From Treponema sp. (GTDB lineage Bacteria > Spirochaetota > Spirochaetia > Treponematales > Treponemataceae): a DNA stretch of 52,001 nt. The DNA is taken from contig JAKSTI010000014.1 of the NCBI GenBank assembly GCA_024402665.1, positions 1-52,001 of the forward strand, read 5' to 3'. The notes below the pieces were generated by a model. The model ran no database searches. It worked only from the letters and a program-made list of their open reading frames with translations, and was not told the DNA's origin. Position numbers and translations under genes: made by a program. This document shows, in pieces, positions 1-8,473 of this stretch; within the stretch, counting starts at the first letter, position 1, and every line of letters starts with the position of its first letter.

Positions 1-235
1 GTAGCGACGCTAGCTAGCGGTTTTGACAGTTACTGACTGACTGGTAGTATTTTCACAAGCGCCATTCCAAAATTGTCTTATTCTTCTTTAAATTCAATCA
101 TTATTTAAAAAATTTCATTAATTTAAAGAAAAACTTAAAAAACAAAACGGAGCTTTTGAAAATACGGGAAGGAAGGCAGTGACTGTCAAAAACACTCGCA
201 GGACGGAATGATAGTTTCCATGCCGTCATGCGCGT
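1..235. repeat. Inverted-repeat unit 1 of a 235-bp tandem array
   Basis: This is the first complete copy of a unit that recurs at 236 and, in part, at 470. It opens with a 20-bp block whose bases 8-19 (CGCTAGCTAGCG) are a perfect palindrome. Imperfect inverted arms follow at 21-55 and 157-191; they match at 27 of 35 positions and both begin TTTTGACAGT and end TATTTTCA on their own strands. The A+T-rich interior continues the dyad weakly (AAGCGCCATT against AAGCTCCGTTT; CTTTAAATT against AATTTAAAG). The unit ends in a hairpin at 197-232 (CGCA-G-GACGG pairing with CCGTC-A-TGCG). No ORF is present. A miniature inverted-repeat element is the closest known category; the unit may begin upstream of the window. 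Confidence 0.85.
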
Positions 236-469
236 GTAGCGACGCTAGCTAGCGGTTTTGACAGTTACTGACTGACTGGTAGTATTTTCACAAGCGCCAT
301 TCCAAAATTGTCTTATTCTTCTTTAAATTCAATCATTATTTAAAAAATTTCATTAATTTAAAGAAAAACTTAAAAAACAAAACGGAGCTTTTGAAAATAC
401 GGGAAGGAAGGCAGTGACTGTCAAAAACTTTTGTAGAGCGGAAAGATAGTTTCCTTGCCGCTCTACAAT
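236..469. repeat. Inverted-repeat unit 2 of the tandem array
   Basis: This copy is essentially identical to unit 1 from its first base to the end of the right arm at about 425. It then carries a different terminal hairpin. The stem TTGTAGAGCGG (431-441) pairs perfectly over 11 bp with CCGCTCTACAA (458-468). The loop resembles that of unit 1 (both contain GATAGTTTCC), but the stem bases differ and remain paired. The flanks are therefore conserved while the hairpin stem varies with compensation, which suggests selection on structure. No coding capacity is seen. Confidence 0.85.
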
Positions 470-535
470 GTAGCGACGCTAGCTAGCGGTTTTGACAGTT
501 ACTGACTGACAGGTAGTATTTTCAAATGTGCCATT
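470..535. repeat. Partial unit 3 of the tandem array, truncated at queD
   Basis: The 20-bp palindromic block and the left arm are repeated with one substitution in the arm (GACAGG for GACTGG). Similarity ends at about GCCATT (530-535), where the sequence passes directly into the queD promoter. The right arm and terminal hairpin are absent. The junction means the queD -35 box sits exactly at the end of the repeat. Confidence 0.8.
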
Positions 536-562
536 GTTATATTAAAGGAATATTATTATACT
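534..562 (+). promoter_or_regulatory. Promoter of queD, leaderless arrangement
   Basis: TTGTTA (534-539), a 17-bp spacer and TATACT (557-562) form a sigma70-like promoter. Only six bases separate the -10 box from the ATG at 569, so transcription would start at or beside the start codon. The AAAGGA at 544-549 is inside the spacer, too far from the ATG to act as a ribosome binding site. Confidence 0.65.
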
Positions 563-568
563 AGAATC

Positions 569-970
569 ATGTTCGAAGTACGCGTAGAAGCCGATTTTGC
601 AGCGGCCCACTTTCTGCAAGATTACAACGGTAAATGTGAAAACCTTCACGGCCACAATTATAAAGTTTATGCCCACGTAAAAGGCCCTGTTTTAAACGAA
701 GGCGGCATGCTTTTAGATTTTTCTAAACTTAAAGCTTCCCTGCGCAAAGCCTGCAAACAATTAGATCACACAAATCTTAATGATTTTCCATATTTTAATC
801 AGAATCCAAGTGCAGAACGTATTGCAATGTTCATATACAATTCTATTATCAATGATTTAAAAGAAGAAGGACTGGATTTAACATACCAGCAAGGTAAGCA
901 AACTCCAGCCCTTTTTGCAGTAGATGTATTTGAAACAGACACAAGCCGTGCCCGTTATTCAGTTATCTGA
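569..970 (+). CDS. queD: 6-carboxytetrahydropterin synthase (QueD family)
   Basis: The 133-residue protein has the QueD/PTPS fold signature. The zinc-binding histidines are H14, H27 and H29 (the latter two in LHGHNY), the catalytic cysteine is C23, and the D66-H67 pair (LDHTNLN) and E122 (FETDTS) lie in the expected places. QueD converts dihydroneopterin triphosphate to 6-carboxytetrahydropterin in the pathway to queuosine, a modified base of the tRNA wobble position. The length is normal for the bacterial enzyme. No other que gene is in the window, but folE2 at 29744 makes its substrate. The start is fixed by a promoter only six bases upstream. A general PTPS-family role is possible, though the cysteine spacing favours QueD. 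Confidence 0.93.
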   Translation: MFEVRVEADFAAAHFLQDYNGKCENLHGHNYKVYAHVKGPVLNEGGMLLDFSKLKASLRKACKQLDHTNLNDFPYFNQNPSAERIAMFIYNSIINDLKEEGLDLTYQQGKQTPALFAVDVFETDTSRARYSVI

Positions 971-972
971 TT

Positions 973-2268
973 TTATTTTGCAGCATTAATCACAGACCAG
1001 TAAGCATCCTTTGTCAAATATTTGCCTTTCTTCAAAGTAAAAATCAAAGGTTTCTGTTTTCCGCCCTGTGCAATCCATGAATTCTCATCATTAATACCCC
1101 AGATAGTAACACATGTGATTTTATGTTTACCACTGTAAGATTTTCCGTATTTTTTATAAAGCTTCATATAATCGGCATAAGCTTTTGCACATTCAGCATT
1201 GTTTTTTGCAGAAAAATCAAGTTCAGTTACATGGATATCAAGTCCAAGTGCAAGGAAACGCTTAATTGCAGACTCTACACCGCTTACTCCTGGCCATGAA
1301 ATACCAAGATGAGACTGCATTCCCATTACATCAATACGAGTTGGAAGTTCCTTATCACGTTCATGACTGATAATAGATTTAAGAAGAGATACAATTCCAG
1401 AAGTTTTCCATCCCTGTGAATAATCCATATATTCGTTGTAATCGTTATAACAGAGTTTTACATCTTTTGGAGCATATTTATTTGCATATCTGAAGGCATT
1501 AATAATAAATTCATCGCTGCCATAAATCTGATACCATCTTGATCCGCCCTGATCTGGAGCTTTATCCTTTGTATTTTTTGTAGAACCACGCAAATAATCA
1601 GTTTTAGTTGCATCATCAGCAACAGCTTCATTTACAACATCCCAGGCCCATACAATATGTTTTCCACCATTGTTTTTCTTTTCCCAGTTATTTACATATT
1701 CAATAACAGTTTTGATGTACCATTCCTGGCGGGCATCCATAATCTCTTTTGAAACAAGTTTTTTGTTTTTATTGTAATCTTCGCAGAAGAAAGCATCATC
1801 AGTCTGAGAATGCCATACAAGAACATGACCACGCATCTGCAAACCGTTATCTTTACAAATCTGAAGAATGTCTCCAAGACGATCAAGGAAATTTAATGCA
1901 GGAGTTGTGATTGTAACACCCTTTGATGAAGTAAACTTTTCTTTAGTTACCTTAGGATTCTGTCCCCACCAGCCAAAAACAAACTGAGGTTTAAATTCGT
2001 TTCCCAAAGTGATTGTATTTGCATGTTTTTTAAGACCTTTCTGAACTTCAGGTTTTGTTAATTCACCTTTTTGACCCCAGCCTGGTCCAAAGTTTCCATA
2101 TTCACAGGCAATACCAAAATATGAAAAATCATTTTTATAAGTTTCATAAACAGAAGGAACACTACTGTCCAACCAGTCTTTTTCCTGACCAAAAGCATTT
2201 AATCCAGCAGTCAATAATAAAGCACTGGCAATCAACAATTTTGAAATTCTACTCTTAAAAATTTTCAT
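973..2268 (-). CDS. Secreted GH10 endo-1,4-beta-xylanase
   Basis: The 431-residue protein starts with a signal peptide (positively charged start, hydrophobic 10-26, likely cleavage after AFG). The rest is a glycoside hydrolase family 10 barrel: HVLVWHSQ at 148-155, acid/base E214 in WDVVNEA, nucleophile E349 in HVTELD, and WGINDENSW at 390-398 near the end. It hydrolyses the xylan backbone outside the cytoplasm. No carbohydrate-binding module is attached. I chose the ATG at 2268 because TAAGGAGG (about 2275-2282) lies just upstream and the signal peptide begins there; an upstream in-frame start at 2316 would overlap hisF and add an unlikely extension. It lies 28 bases after hisF on the same strand, so it may be read from the his promoter. 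Confidence 0.93.
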   Translation of the reverse strand: MKIFKSRISKLLIASALLLTAGLNAFGQEKDWLDSSVPSVYETYKNDFSYFGIACEYGNFGPGWGQKGELTKPEVQKGLKKHANTITLGNEFKPQFVFGWWGQNPKVTKEKFTSSKGVTITTPALNFLDRLGDILQICKDNGLQMRGHVLVWHSQTDDAFFCEDYNKNKKLVSKEIMDARQEWYIKTVIEYVNNWEKKNNGGKHIVWAWDVVNEAVADDATKTDYLRGSTKNTKDKAPDQGGSRWYQIYGSDEFIINAFRYANKYAPKDVKLCYNDYNEYMDYSQGWKTSGIVSLLKSIISHERDKELPTRIDVMGMQSHLGISWPGVSGVESAIKRFLALGLDIHVTELDFSAKNNAECAKAYADYMKLYKKYGKSYSGKHKITCVTIWGINDENSWIAQGGKQKPLIFTLKKGKYLTKDAYWSVINAAK

Positions 2269-2296
2269 TATTTTCCTCCTTAATGAAAAAATACAA

Positions 2297-3061
2297 TTAT
2301 AATCGCACTGCGACACCTGACTTTTTCAAATCTTCTTTAATACCACCAACTGTGTATTTTCCGGAATGAACCATTGTTGCAATCAAAGCAGCATCAGCTT
2401 TACCTTCCTTAAGAACGTCTGCAAGATGTTCAGGAGTACCGCCGCCACCAGAAGCAATTACAGGAACATTTACGTTTTCACTAATCATTCTTGTAAGTTC
2501 AATGTCATAGCCGTTTTTAGTACCATCAGCATCCATTGAATTTAAAACAATTTCACCTGCCCCTAAGGATACACCTTTTTTTGCCCATTCAAGAGCATCA
2601 AGTCCTGTATCAACACGACCACCATGAATTGTTGTTCCGTATCCGCTTGGTTTTGTAGGATCTTTACGAACATCCATACCAAGAACAATACACTGATTTC
2701 CGAAAATTCTGGCTCCTTCTGTAATAAGTCCAGGATTTTTTACAGCCTGACTGTTCAAACTTACTTTTTCTGCACCAGCAAGAATTGTTGAACGAATATC
2801 TTCGATTGTACCAATTCCGCCACCAACACAGAAAGGAATAAATACCTGAGAAGCTACTTTTGAAATCAAATCAAGAATAGGACCACGGCCTCTTGCACTG
2901 GCAATAATATCGTAGAAAACAAGTTCATCTACCCCCTGACGATAATATTCAGCGGCCATTTCAACAGGGTCCCCAATATCAATATTATTCTGGAATTTTA
3001 CACCTTTTGTAGTTCTTCCATCTTTTACATCTAAACAAACAATAATTCTCTTCTTAATCAT
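2297..3061 (-). CDS. hisF: Imidazole glycerol phosphate synthase cyclase subunit
   Basis: The 254-residue TIM-barrel protein carries the two catalytic aspartates of HisF, D11 (CLDVKDG) and D130 (LGMDVRKD), exactly where they lie in the well-studied Thermotoga enzyme, plus phosphate loops CVGGGIG (78-84) and [10 protein letters not shown]. It uses ammonia delivered by HisH to convert PRFAR to imidazole glycerol phosphate and AICAR, the fifth step of histidine synthesis. It follows hisH by nine bases and has a GGGG ribosome binding site. The remaining his genes are not in the window, so the pathway is split in this genome. Confidence 0.96.
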   Translation of the reverse strand: MIKKRIIVCLDVKDGRTTKGVKFQNNIDIGDPVEMAAEYYRQGVDELVFYDIIASARGRGPILDLISKVASQVFIPFCVGGGIGTIEDIRSTILAGAEKVSLNSQAVKNPGLITEGARIFGNQCIVLGMDVRKDPTKPSGYGTTIHGGRVDTGLDALEWAKKGVSLGAGEIVLNSMDADGTKNGYDIELTRMISENVNVPVIASGGGGTPEHLADVLKEGKADAALIATMVHSGKYTVGGIKEDLKKSGVAVRL

Positions 3062-3070
3062 AACATTCCC

Positions 3071-3694
3071 CTACAACTGGCAGAAATTTTCCAGAATCTT
3101 CAAACCAAACTTTCCACTTTTTTCAGGATGGAACTGGCATGCAAAAAGATTTCCTTTCTGAATAACAGCAGGAACTTTAATACCATAATCTGCAGTTGCT
3201 TTAATAACTGAAGAATCAGCAGGGCAAATGACATAAGAATGAACAAAATAAAAATCGGCAGTTTCTGGAACATCTTTCAAAATAGGACATTCACCATTCT
3301 GTCTGTCAAGATTATTCCAACCCATATGAGGAACTTTAAGCTGGGAAGTTTTAAGACTTGAATCAATTGTATAGAAATGCTGTATTCTTCCGTTTACAAG
3401 ACCAAGACAATCAGTTGCCCCTTCTTCAGACCAGTCAAAAATAATCTGAGAACCAAGACAAATACCAAGCATAGGTTTATTTTCTGCAGCCCAATTTTTA
3501 AGGAAAACATCAAAACCAGTTTCCTTTAACTGAACCATTGCGTAAGCTGCATCACCTACTCCAGGAAAAATTAATTTTTCACAATCTTTTAAATCTGCAG
3601 GATTTTTTGAACGAATATATTCAATCCCAAGACTCTTCAAAGCTCTTTCTACACTGGTAATATTTCCAGCATTGTAATCTACTATTCCTATCAT
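3071..3694 (-). CDS. hisH: Imidazole glycerol phosphate synthase glutaminase subunit
   Basis: This 207-residue class I glutamine amidotransferase has the triad C79 (GICLGSQ), H189 and E191 (FHPEKSG). HisH hydrolyses glutamine and channels ammonia to HisF, encoded immediately downstream. It is the first gene of the minus-strand run hisH-hisF-xylanase. No ribosome binding site precedes its ATG; instead a -10-like box ends six bases upstream (TTGAAA, 17-bp spacer, TAACTT at 3706-3701), which suggests a leaderless mRNA. The start agrees with the usual HisH N-terminus (IGIVDYNAGNI). Confidence 0.95.
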   Translation of the reverse strand: MIGIVDYNAGNITSVERALKSLGIEYIRSKNPADLKDCEKLIFPGVGDAAYAMVQLKETGFDVFLKNWAAENKPMLGICLGSQIIFDWSEEGATDCLGLVNGRIQHFYTIDSSLKTSQLKVPHMGWNNLDRQNGECPILKDVPETADFYFVHSYVICPADSSVIKATADYGIKVPAVIQKGNLFACQFHPEKSGKFGLKILENFCQL

Positions 3695-3700
3695 ATTTAA

Positions 3701-3758
3701 AAGTTACCGAATTGTTTTTCCTATTTCAAGTGAAATTCGACAAAAAAATGCCGATAAT
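3701..3758. promoter_or_regulatory. Back-to-back promoters for hisH (-) and the 76-aa gene (+)
   Basis: On the minus strand TTGAAA (3729-3724), 17 bp and TAACTT (3706-3701) end six bases before the hisH ATG. On the plus strand GTGAAA (3730-3735), 17 bp and GATAAT (3753-3758) end six bases before the ATG at 3765. The two -35 boxes abut exactly, so one polymerase may exclude the other. Neither start codon has a Shine-Dalgarno sequence. Confidence 0.55.
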
Positions 3759-3764
3759 TTTTGT

Positions 3765-3995
3765 ATGCAATTAACAATAAAAGATTACATTCCTATTTTT
3801 CTTACACTGATTAAAGACTGGCGGGTAATCATAACAATAGTCGCTATGATTACAATCATCTCTTTTGCGAATTTCGTTGTCAGATATAAAAAACATCCAC
3901 AGAAAACTAAATCAAAGAAATCTGTAGCGGCACCAAAACCTGAAACTCCAGCAAAACCAGCAGAAAATCAGGATAAAACAGAGGAAGAAGAGTAA
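3765..3995 (+). CDS. Small single-span membrane protein, unknown function
   Basis: I do not recognise this 76-residue protein. Residues about 20-39 form one hydrophobic helix (IITIVAMITIISFANFVV), followed by a basic stretch (RYKKHPQKTKSKKS) and a Pro/Ala/Lys-rich, then acidic tail (EEEE). The positive-inside rule puts the tail in the cytoplasm. The gene stands between its own apparently leaderless promoter and murE, 41 bases away. Its codon use matches the neighbours and the spacing supports a real gene, but homology could not be tested. A role near the cell envelope is only a guess from the neighbouring murE and ddl. Confidence 0.65.
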   Translation: MQLTIKDYIPIFLTLIKDWRVIITIVAMITIISFANFVVRYKKHPQKTKSKKSVAAPKPETPAKPAENQDKTEEEE

Positions 3996-4028
3996 AATAT
4001 AGCAAATTTTACCTAAATTCGTTATAAT
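3992..4028 (+). promoter_or_regulatory. murE promoter with inverted repeat
   Basis: TATAAT (4023-4028) ends eight bases before the murE ATG at 4037, with no ribosome binding site between. A perfect 7-bp inverted repeat, GTAAAAT (3992-3998) and ATTTTAC (4006-4012), lies where a -35 box would be expected; no good -35 match is visible. The dyad could be an operator or a weak terminator of the small upstream gene. Confidence 0.5.
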
Positions 4029-4036
4029 ATATAGAT

Positions 4037-5737
4037 ATGAAAAAGATACTTTCACAACTTCTGCCAGCTTTTCAGAATAAAGTTGTTGCAGCAGACGGTT
4101 CAGTTATAAATGATTTAACAGAAATTCAGAATATTCCTGTTACTAACCTTGTTTTTGATTCCCGGGAAGTTACAAAAGATTCCCTTTTCTTTGCTCTTCC
4201 AGGAACCCACGTTGATGGAAACCGCTTTATTGCAGATGCTATTGCCGCAGGTGCAAATGCAGTTGTTTATCAGGGCACAATTACATCAGACCTTCAGGAA
4301 AAAATTGCTAAGGCAATAATCAAACGTTCCTTAAATAATACAATCACAGATGAAAATCCTAAATTTGCACCAGTTCTTATAAATGTGCCAGACTCTCGTT
4401 TTGCAATGGCACCAATTTCTGCTGCTTTTTACGATAATCCATCTGACAGAATGATTGTAATTGGTGTTACCGGAACAGAAGGAAAATCTTCTACAGTAAG
4501 TTTTATCTGGCAGTTGATTCGCGCAGCTGGACATAAAGCAGGATTTATTTCTACTGTTGAATATTCTTTAGGTGGAGATGCAATCCCTAATCCACAGCAC
4601 CAGACTACTCCTGAAGCACCAATTATTCAGCATCACTTAAATGAAATGCTTATGAATGGCTGTGAATTTGCTGTTGTTGAATCTTCAAGCCACGGATTAA
4701 GTAAAAAATTAAATCGTCTTGGAAATGTTCAGTTTGACTGTGGCGTTTTTATGAATGTTACACTTGAACATCTTGAATTCCACAAAAACTTTGAAACATA
4801 CCGTAATGATAAAGCAAATCTTTTCAGAGCTTTGGATTTACATTCACATAACAAAACAATCGCCGGAGAAAAAAAATCTCTTCCTGCAGTTGGAATTGTA
4901 AATCTTGAAGACCCATCTGCTGAATATTTTGCAGGTGTTACAAAACAGAATGTTATTGGCTACACAACAAACGGAATGGCTGGTAAAAATGCTTCAGAAG
5001 CAGCGGCTCAGTATAAACTCCCTGATTTTGCTGCAAACATGAAATATTTTACAGGCAAAAATATCCATTCTGATTCAAACTCACTTACTTTTGATTTTTC
5101 AGACAGTGATTCAAAAATAAACTGCAATATTTCTTCTAAACTTCCAGGTGCTTTCAACACTTATAACGTAATGGCGGCAATTCTTGCTGTAAAACCATAT
5201 GTTTCTCAAAGTTATGAAGAACTCTCTGCATTAATTCCACAGCTTGTTCCAATTAAAGGACGTATGACAGAAATTACAGAAGGTCAGCCTTTTGAAGTTA
5301 TAGTTGATTATGCTCATACTCCTTCAAGTTTTGAAACAATTTTCCCACCAATCAGAAACCGTTGTAAAGGCAAAATGATTGTTCTTTTTGGAAGCGGCGG
5401 AGAACGTGATCTTACAAAACGACCATTGCAGGGTAAAATTGCAGCACGCTATTGTGATACAGTTATTCTTACAGATGAAGACCCTCGTGGTGAAGATCCT
5501 GTTGAATTATTAAAGATGATTGCAGTAGGGGCTGAAAAACAGGGAAAAGTAATGAACAAAGATTTATTCATCACTCCTAACCGACCACAGGCAATTCGAC
5601 AGGCTTTCAAAATGGCTGGTGCAGATGACATTGTTCTTTTGCTTGGTAAGTCACATGAAAACAGTATTATCTATAAAAATTATGTTATGCCTTATGATGA
5701 AATTTCTGAGGCAAAAAAAGCAATAAAGGAATTATAA
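4037..5737 (+). CDS. murE: UDP-MurNAc-L-Ala-D-Glu:diamino acid ligase (MurE)
   Basis: This 566-residue Mur ligase has a nucleotide-binding loop GVTGTEGKSS (about 143-152), the ligase centre (TTPEAP, ESSSHGL) and a C-terminal domain containing DEDPRGEDP at about 480-488. MurE adds the third residue of the peptidoglycan stem peptide, using ATP. The DxDPR motif takes the place of DNPR in meso-diaminopimelate enzymes. Treponemes are known to use ornithine, so the amino-acid substrate cannot be assigned from sequence alone. The protein is somewhat longer than usual, with extra residues between the N-terminal and central domains. It is followed after ten bases by ddl, giving a murE-ddl-foldase-DUF115 run. 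Confidence 0.94.
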   Translation: MKKILSQLLPAFQNKVVAADGSVINDLTEIQNIPVTNLVFDSREVTKDSLFFALPGTHVDGNRFIADAIAAGANAVVYQGTITSDLQEKIAKAIIKRSLNNTITDENPKFAPVLINVPDSRFAMAPISAAFYDNPSDRMIVIGVTGTEGKSSTVSFIWQLIRAAGHKAGFISTVEYSLGGDAIPNPQHQTTPEAPIIQHHLNEMLMNGCEFAVVESSSHGLSKKLNRLGNVQFDCGVFMNVTLEHLEFHKNFETYRNDKANLFRALDLHSHNKTIAGEKKSLPAVGIVNLEDPSAEYFAGVTKQNVIGYTTNGMAGKNASEAAAQYKLPDFAANMKYFTGKNIHSDSNSLTFDFSDSDSKINCNISSKLPGAFNTYNVMAAILAVKPYVSQSYEELSALIPQLVPIKGRMTEITEGQPFEVIVDYAHTPSSFETIFPPIRNRCKGKMIVLFGSGGERDLTKRPLQGKIAARYCDTVILTDEDPRGEDPVELLKMIAVGAEKQGKVMNKDLFITPNRPQAIRQAFKMAGADDIVLLLGKSHENSIIYKNYVMPYDEISEAKKAIKEL

Positions 5738-5747
5738 AGAGGTTTAT

Positions 5748-6875
5748 ATGAATATAGCACTTATTTATGGCGGACGTTCAGGTGAACATGAAATCAGTTT
5801 GATTTCTGCATCTTCAATTGCAAGAGGTTTTTCTAAGGAAGACAAAGTAACTCTTATTGCAATTACAAAAGATGGTAAATGGTATTTACAGCCAGAAAGT
5901 GAATACGAAAGAATCTGCAATGATGAAAAAGCAACTTTTAAAATCACAACAGATGAAAAAAATGCAATCAGCATTATTCCAGGTGCAAAAAAGGATGCAT
6001 TCCTTGCAAATGGAAAATCACTTAATATTGATGTAGTTTTCCCTGCCCTTCACGGAACTTATGGTGAAGACGGTACTATTCAGGGACTTTTTGAAATGGC
6101 TGATGTAGCTTACGTTGGTTGTACACACATTTCTTCTGCAATTACAATGGATAAAGAAAAAACAAAGATGATCTGGCAGAGTGTTGGTCTTCCCGTAGTT
6201 CCATATGTTTGTATGAAACGCCACGTTATGCTTGATTCTGTTGTTTATGATGCTGTAATTGAAGAAACAGAAAAAGAATTCGGCTATCCAATGTTTGTAA
6301 AGCCATGTAGCGCAGGTTCTTCAAACGGTGCAAATAAAGCTAACAATAAAAAAGAATTGTGTTATGCCCTTATGGAAGCCTTCCAGTGGGATGATAAAGT
6401 TCTTATTGAAAAATCTATTAATGCCCGCGAAATTGAATGTAGTGTTACAGGAAACTCAGTTACTTTCCCTGCAGACAGTGATGATGAAGCTGTTGTTGCT
6501 TATATTCCAGGTGAAATTGCACCAAGCCACACATTCTATGATTTTGATGCTAAATATAACGATCCTGATGGCGCAAGACTTTTGATTCCAGCTGATCTTA
6601 CAGAAAATGATCTGGAAAAAATCAGAAAAACTGCAGTTGCTGCTTATAAAGCTCTTGATGCAACAGGTCTTTCACGAGTTGATTTCTTCATTGACCGTGA
6701 TACAAAAGCTGTTTATCTTAATGAAATCAATACATTGCCAGGATTTACTCCAATCAGTATGTTCCCTAAAATGTGTGATGCTGCCGGCTTAAAATTCAAT
6801 GAATTGATTCAGCTTCTTGTAAATGAAGCCGTTGCAAGATATGCCGCAAAACAGAACTTGATGACTTCAAGATAA
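5748..6875 (+). CDS. ddl: D-alanine--D-alanine ligase
   Basis: The 375-residue ATP-grasp ligase begins with the typical NIALIYGGRSGEHEISLISA. Further family segments are FPALHGTYGEDGTIQGLFE, the ATP-grasp KPCSAGSSNGA at about 187-197, and the metal-binding LNEINTLPGFTPISMFP near residue 325. It joins two D-alanines for the pentapeptide end that MurF later attaches. An AAAGAGG ribosome binding site and ten-base gap to murE indicate a shared transcript. The length is standard. Confidence 0.96.
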   Translation: MNIALIYGGRSGEHEISLISASSIARGFSKEDKVTLIAITKDGKWYLQPESEYERICNDEKATFKITTDEKNAISIIPGAKKDAFLANGKSLNIDVVFPALHGTYGEDGTIQGLFEMADVAYVGCTHISSAITMDKEKTKMIWQSVGLPVVPYVCMKRHVMLDSVVYDAVIEETEKEFGYPMFVKPCSAGSSNGANKANNKKELCYALMEAFQWDDKVLIEKSINAREIECSVTGNSVTFPADSDDEAVVAYIPGEIAPSHTFYDFDAKYNDPDGARLLIPADLTENDLEKIRKTAVAAYKALDATGLSRVDFFIDRDTKAVYLNEINTLPGFTPISMFPKMCDAAGLKFNELIQLLVNEAVARYAAKQNLMTSR

Positions 6876-6923
6876 TGTGTTAAACTATTTTATTATTTAT
6901 TTACTATAAAAAGGATAATTAAA

Positions 6924-8453
6924 ATGAAAAAAGGTACATTTTTTACAACTATTGGCTCTGTAATCATTCTTATAATTTCATTCATTGCCTTCGTTTTACC
7001 ATCACAGTTGAAAAGTGGTAAAGAAGATATAGTTGTATTCGGAAAATATGATGGAAGAGAAGTTCGCTACGAAAAAGACTCTCCATTCATTTATTATGCT
7101 CAGACATATTTGAACAACTACAAAAGTCAGTATCAGCAGGAACCAGGAAATCAGGATCATTTCCAGATTTTCAAACAGGCATTCGCTTCTTCAATCAGAC
7201 AGTTTGCTTTTGAAAACGCAGCAAAAGAAAGCGGATACTTTGTTCCAGAAACTTCATTAAACAGAAAACTTGCTAACATCTTCTTAGATGCAAACGGCAA
7301 ATTCGACAAATCACTTTACCTTCAGGCTGATCAGGATAAACTTAAGGAATACAAAAACGACCTTCGCAGTTCAACATTGAACAACATGGTTCGTTACGAC
7401 CTTTTTGGTTCAGAAGAAGAAATCCTTGGTTATTCAGCATTGTATGGTCTTAAAGAATCAGATTCAGAATTAACTTTCTTCACAAATCTTGATTCAGAAA
7501 AACGCGGTTTCAACCTTGTTATTTTCCCTAAATCAGAATATCCAGAAGCTGAACGTTTGAGCTTTGGTGAAAAAAATAAAGCTAAGTTCACTTCTTATGA
7601 TTTAAGCGTTATTACTTTTGAAGAAAAATCTGATGCAGACAAAGTTCTTGCAAAAATCAGCAAAAATGAAATGACATTTGAAGAAGCAAAAACATCTGAC
7701 AAAGCAATTATGTATTATGCAAACTCAGAAGGTAAACTTGCTTCTGGCTGGAAATATCAGTACCAGTTGGAAAAAATCCTTGAAAACCCAGAAGATGTTT
7801 CTGTAATTGCTAACCTTGCAAAAGGAAGCGTTTCTGATTCAATTCCAACAAGTTTTGGTTATTCAATCTTCTTGAAAGACGGCGACAATGTTCCAGCAGA
7901 TTTCACAGCTGATGATACAAAAAGAGCTCTTTCAAACTACATCTTTGGTTTTGAACAGACTATGATTGAAGATTACTTTGTTGCTAAAGGTAAAGAATTC
8001 AAACAGCTTGCAGAAAAAACAGATTTCAATTCAGCAGCAGCTGCTTTTGCAGATTTTAAAGCTGAAACTTCTGTAATTGAACCTTTCCCATTAAACTACG
8101 GAAACGTTTCTCTTGCTGCAACATTAGATACAAGCAAAAAAGGTCTTTACAATGCTGATATGAACGAACAGTTCTTGAAATCAGCATTTACTCTTAAAGC
8201 AAATGAAATTTCAGATCCAATCGTTATGAGTGATTATTCTACATATGGTTATGTAGTATTAATTCAGTACACACCATCAGAAACAAATGATTATGATGGT
8301 TTATCTTCTGACCAGATTGATGAAGAACTTGAATTCCAGAACTCAATGAAAGCATATTATGTTTCTCAGCTGGATAACATGTCTTGTACAAACACAATCT
8401 TGAAAGATCCAAAAACAGAAGATAACTTCCAGAACGCTTACTACTCTCGCTAA
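6924..8453 (+). CDS. Membrane-anchored SurA/PpiD-like foldase
   Basis: This 509-residue protein has an N-terminal hydrophobic helix (about 8-27) followed by a SurA/PpiD-type N-terminal chaperone region (KEDIVVFGKYDGREVRYE..., then helices with FKQAFASSIRQFAFENAAKESGYFVPE). The middle (about 210-330) fits a degenerate parvulin domain: SDADKVLAKISKNEMTFEEA, then SVSDSIPTSFGYSIFLKDGD. The protein is expected to face the periplasm and help fold exported proteins. Isomerase activity is uncertain because the parvulin signature is weak. AAGGA lies eight bases before the ATG. It follows ddl by 48 bases, within the same apparent operon. Confidence 0.75.
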   Translation: MKKGTFFTTIGSVIILIISFIAFVLPSQLKSGKEDIVVFGKYDGREVRYEKDSPFIYYAQTYLNNYKSQYQQEPGNQDHFQIFKQAFASSIRQFAFENAAKESGYFVPETSLNRKLANIFLDANGKFDKSLYLQADQDKLKEYKNDLRSSTLNNMVRYDLFGSEEEILGYSALYGLKESDSELTFFTNLDSEKRGFNLVIFPKSEYPEAERLSFGEKNKAKFTSYDLSVITFEEKSDADKVLAKISKNEMTFEEAKTSDKAIMYYANSEGKLASGWKYQYQLEKILENPEDVSVIANLAKGSVSDSIPTSFGYSIFLKDGDNVPADFTADDTKRALSNYIFGFEQTMIEDYFVAKGKEFKQLAEKTDFNSAAAAFADFKAETSVIEPFPLNYGNVSLAATLDTSKKGLYNADMNEQFLKSAFTLKANEISDPIVMSDYSTYGYVVLIQYTPSETNDYDGLSSDQIDEELEFQNSMKAYYVSQLDNMSCTNTILKDPKTEDNFQNAYYSR

Positions 8454-8473
8454 GCTTAAAAGGAATATATAAT

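Noticed and set aside
1..235. CRISPR array
   Set aside because: Unit length of about 235 bp with internal inverted repeats does not fit short direct repeats with unique spacers.
1..535. Integron attC-like cassette array
   Set aside because: The units carry no ORF, and I find no convincing GTTRRRY/RYYYAAC core sites or integrase nearby.
544..549. AAAGGA as the queD ribosome binding site
   Set aside because: It lies about 20 bases before the ATG and inside the promoter spacer, so it would not be in the mRNA.
3992..4012. Intrinsic terminator of the 76-aa gene
   Set aside because: The 7-bp dyad is almost entirely A+T in the stem and has no T run directly after it; an operator is equally likely.
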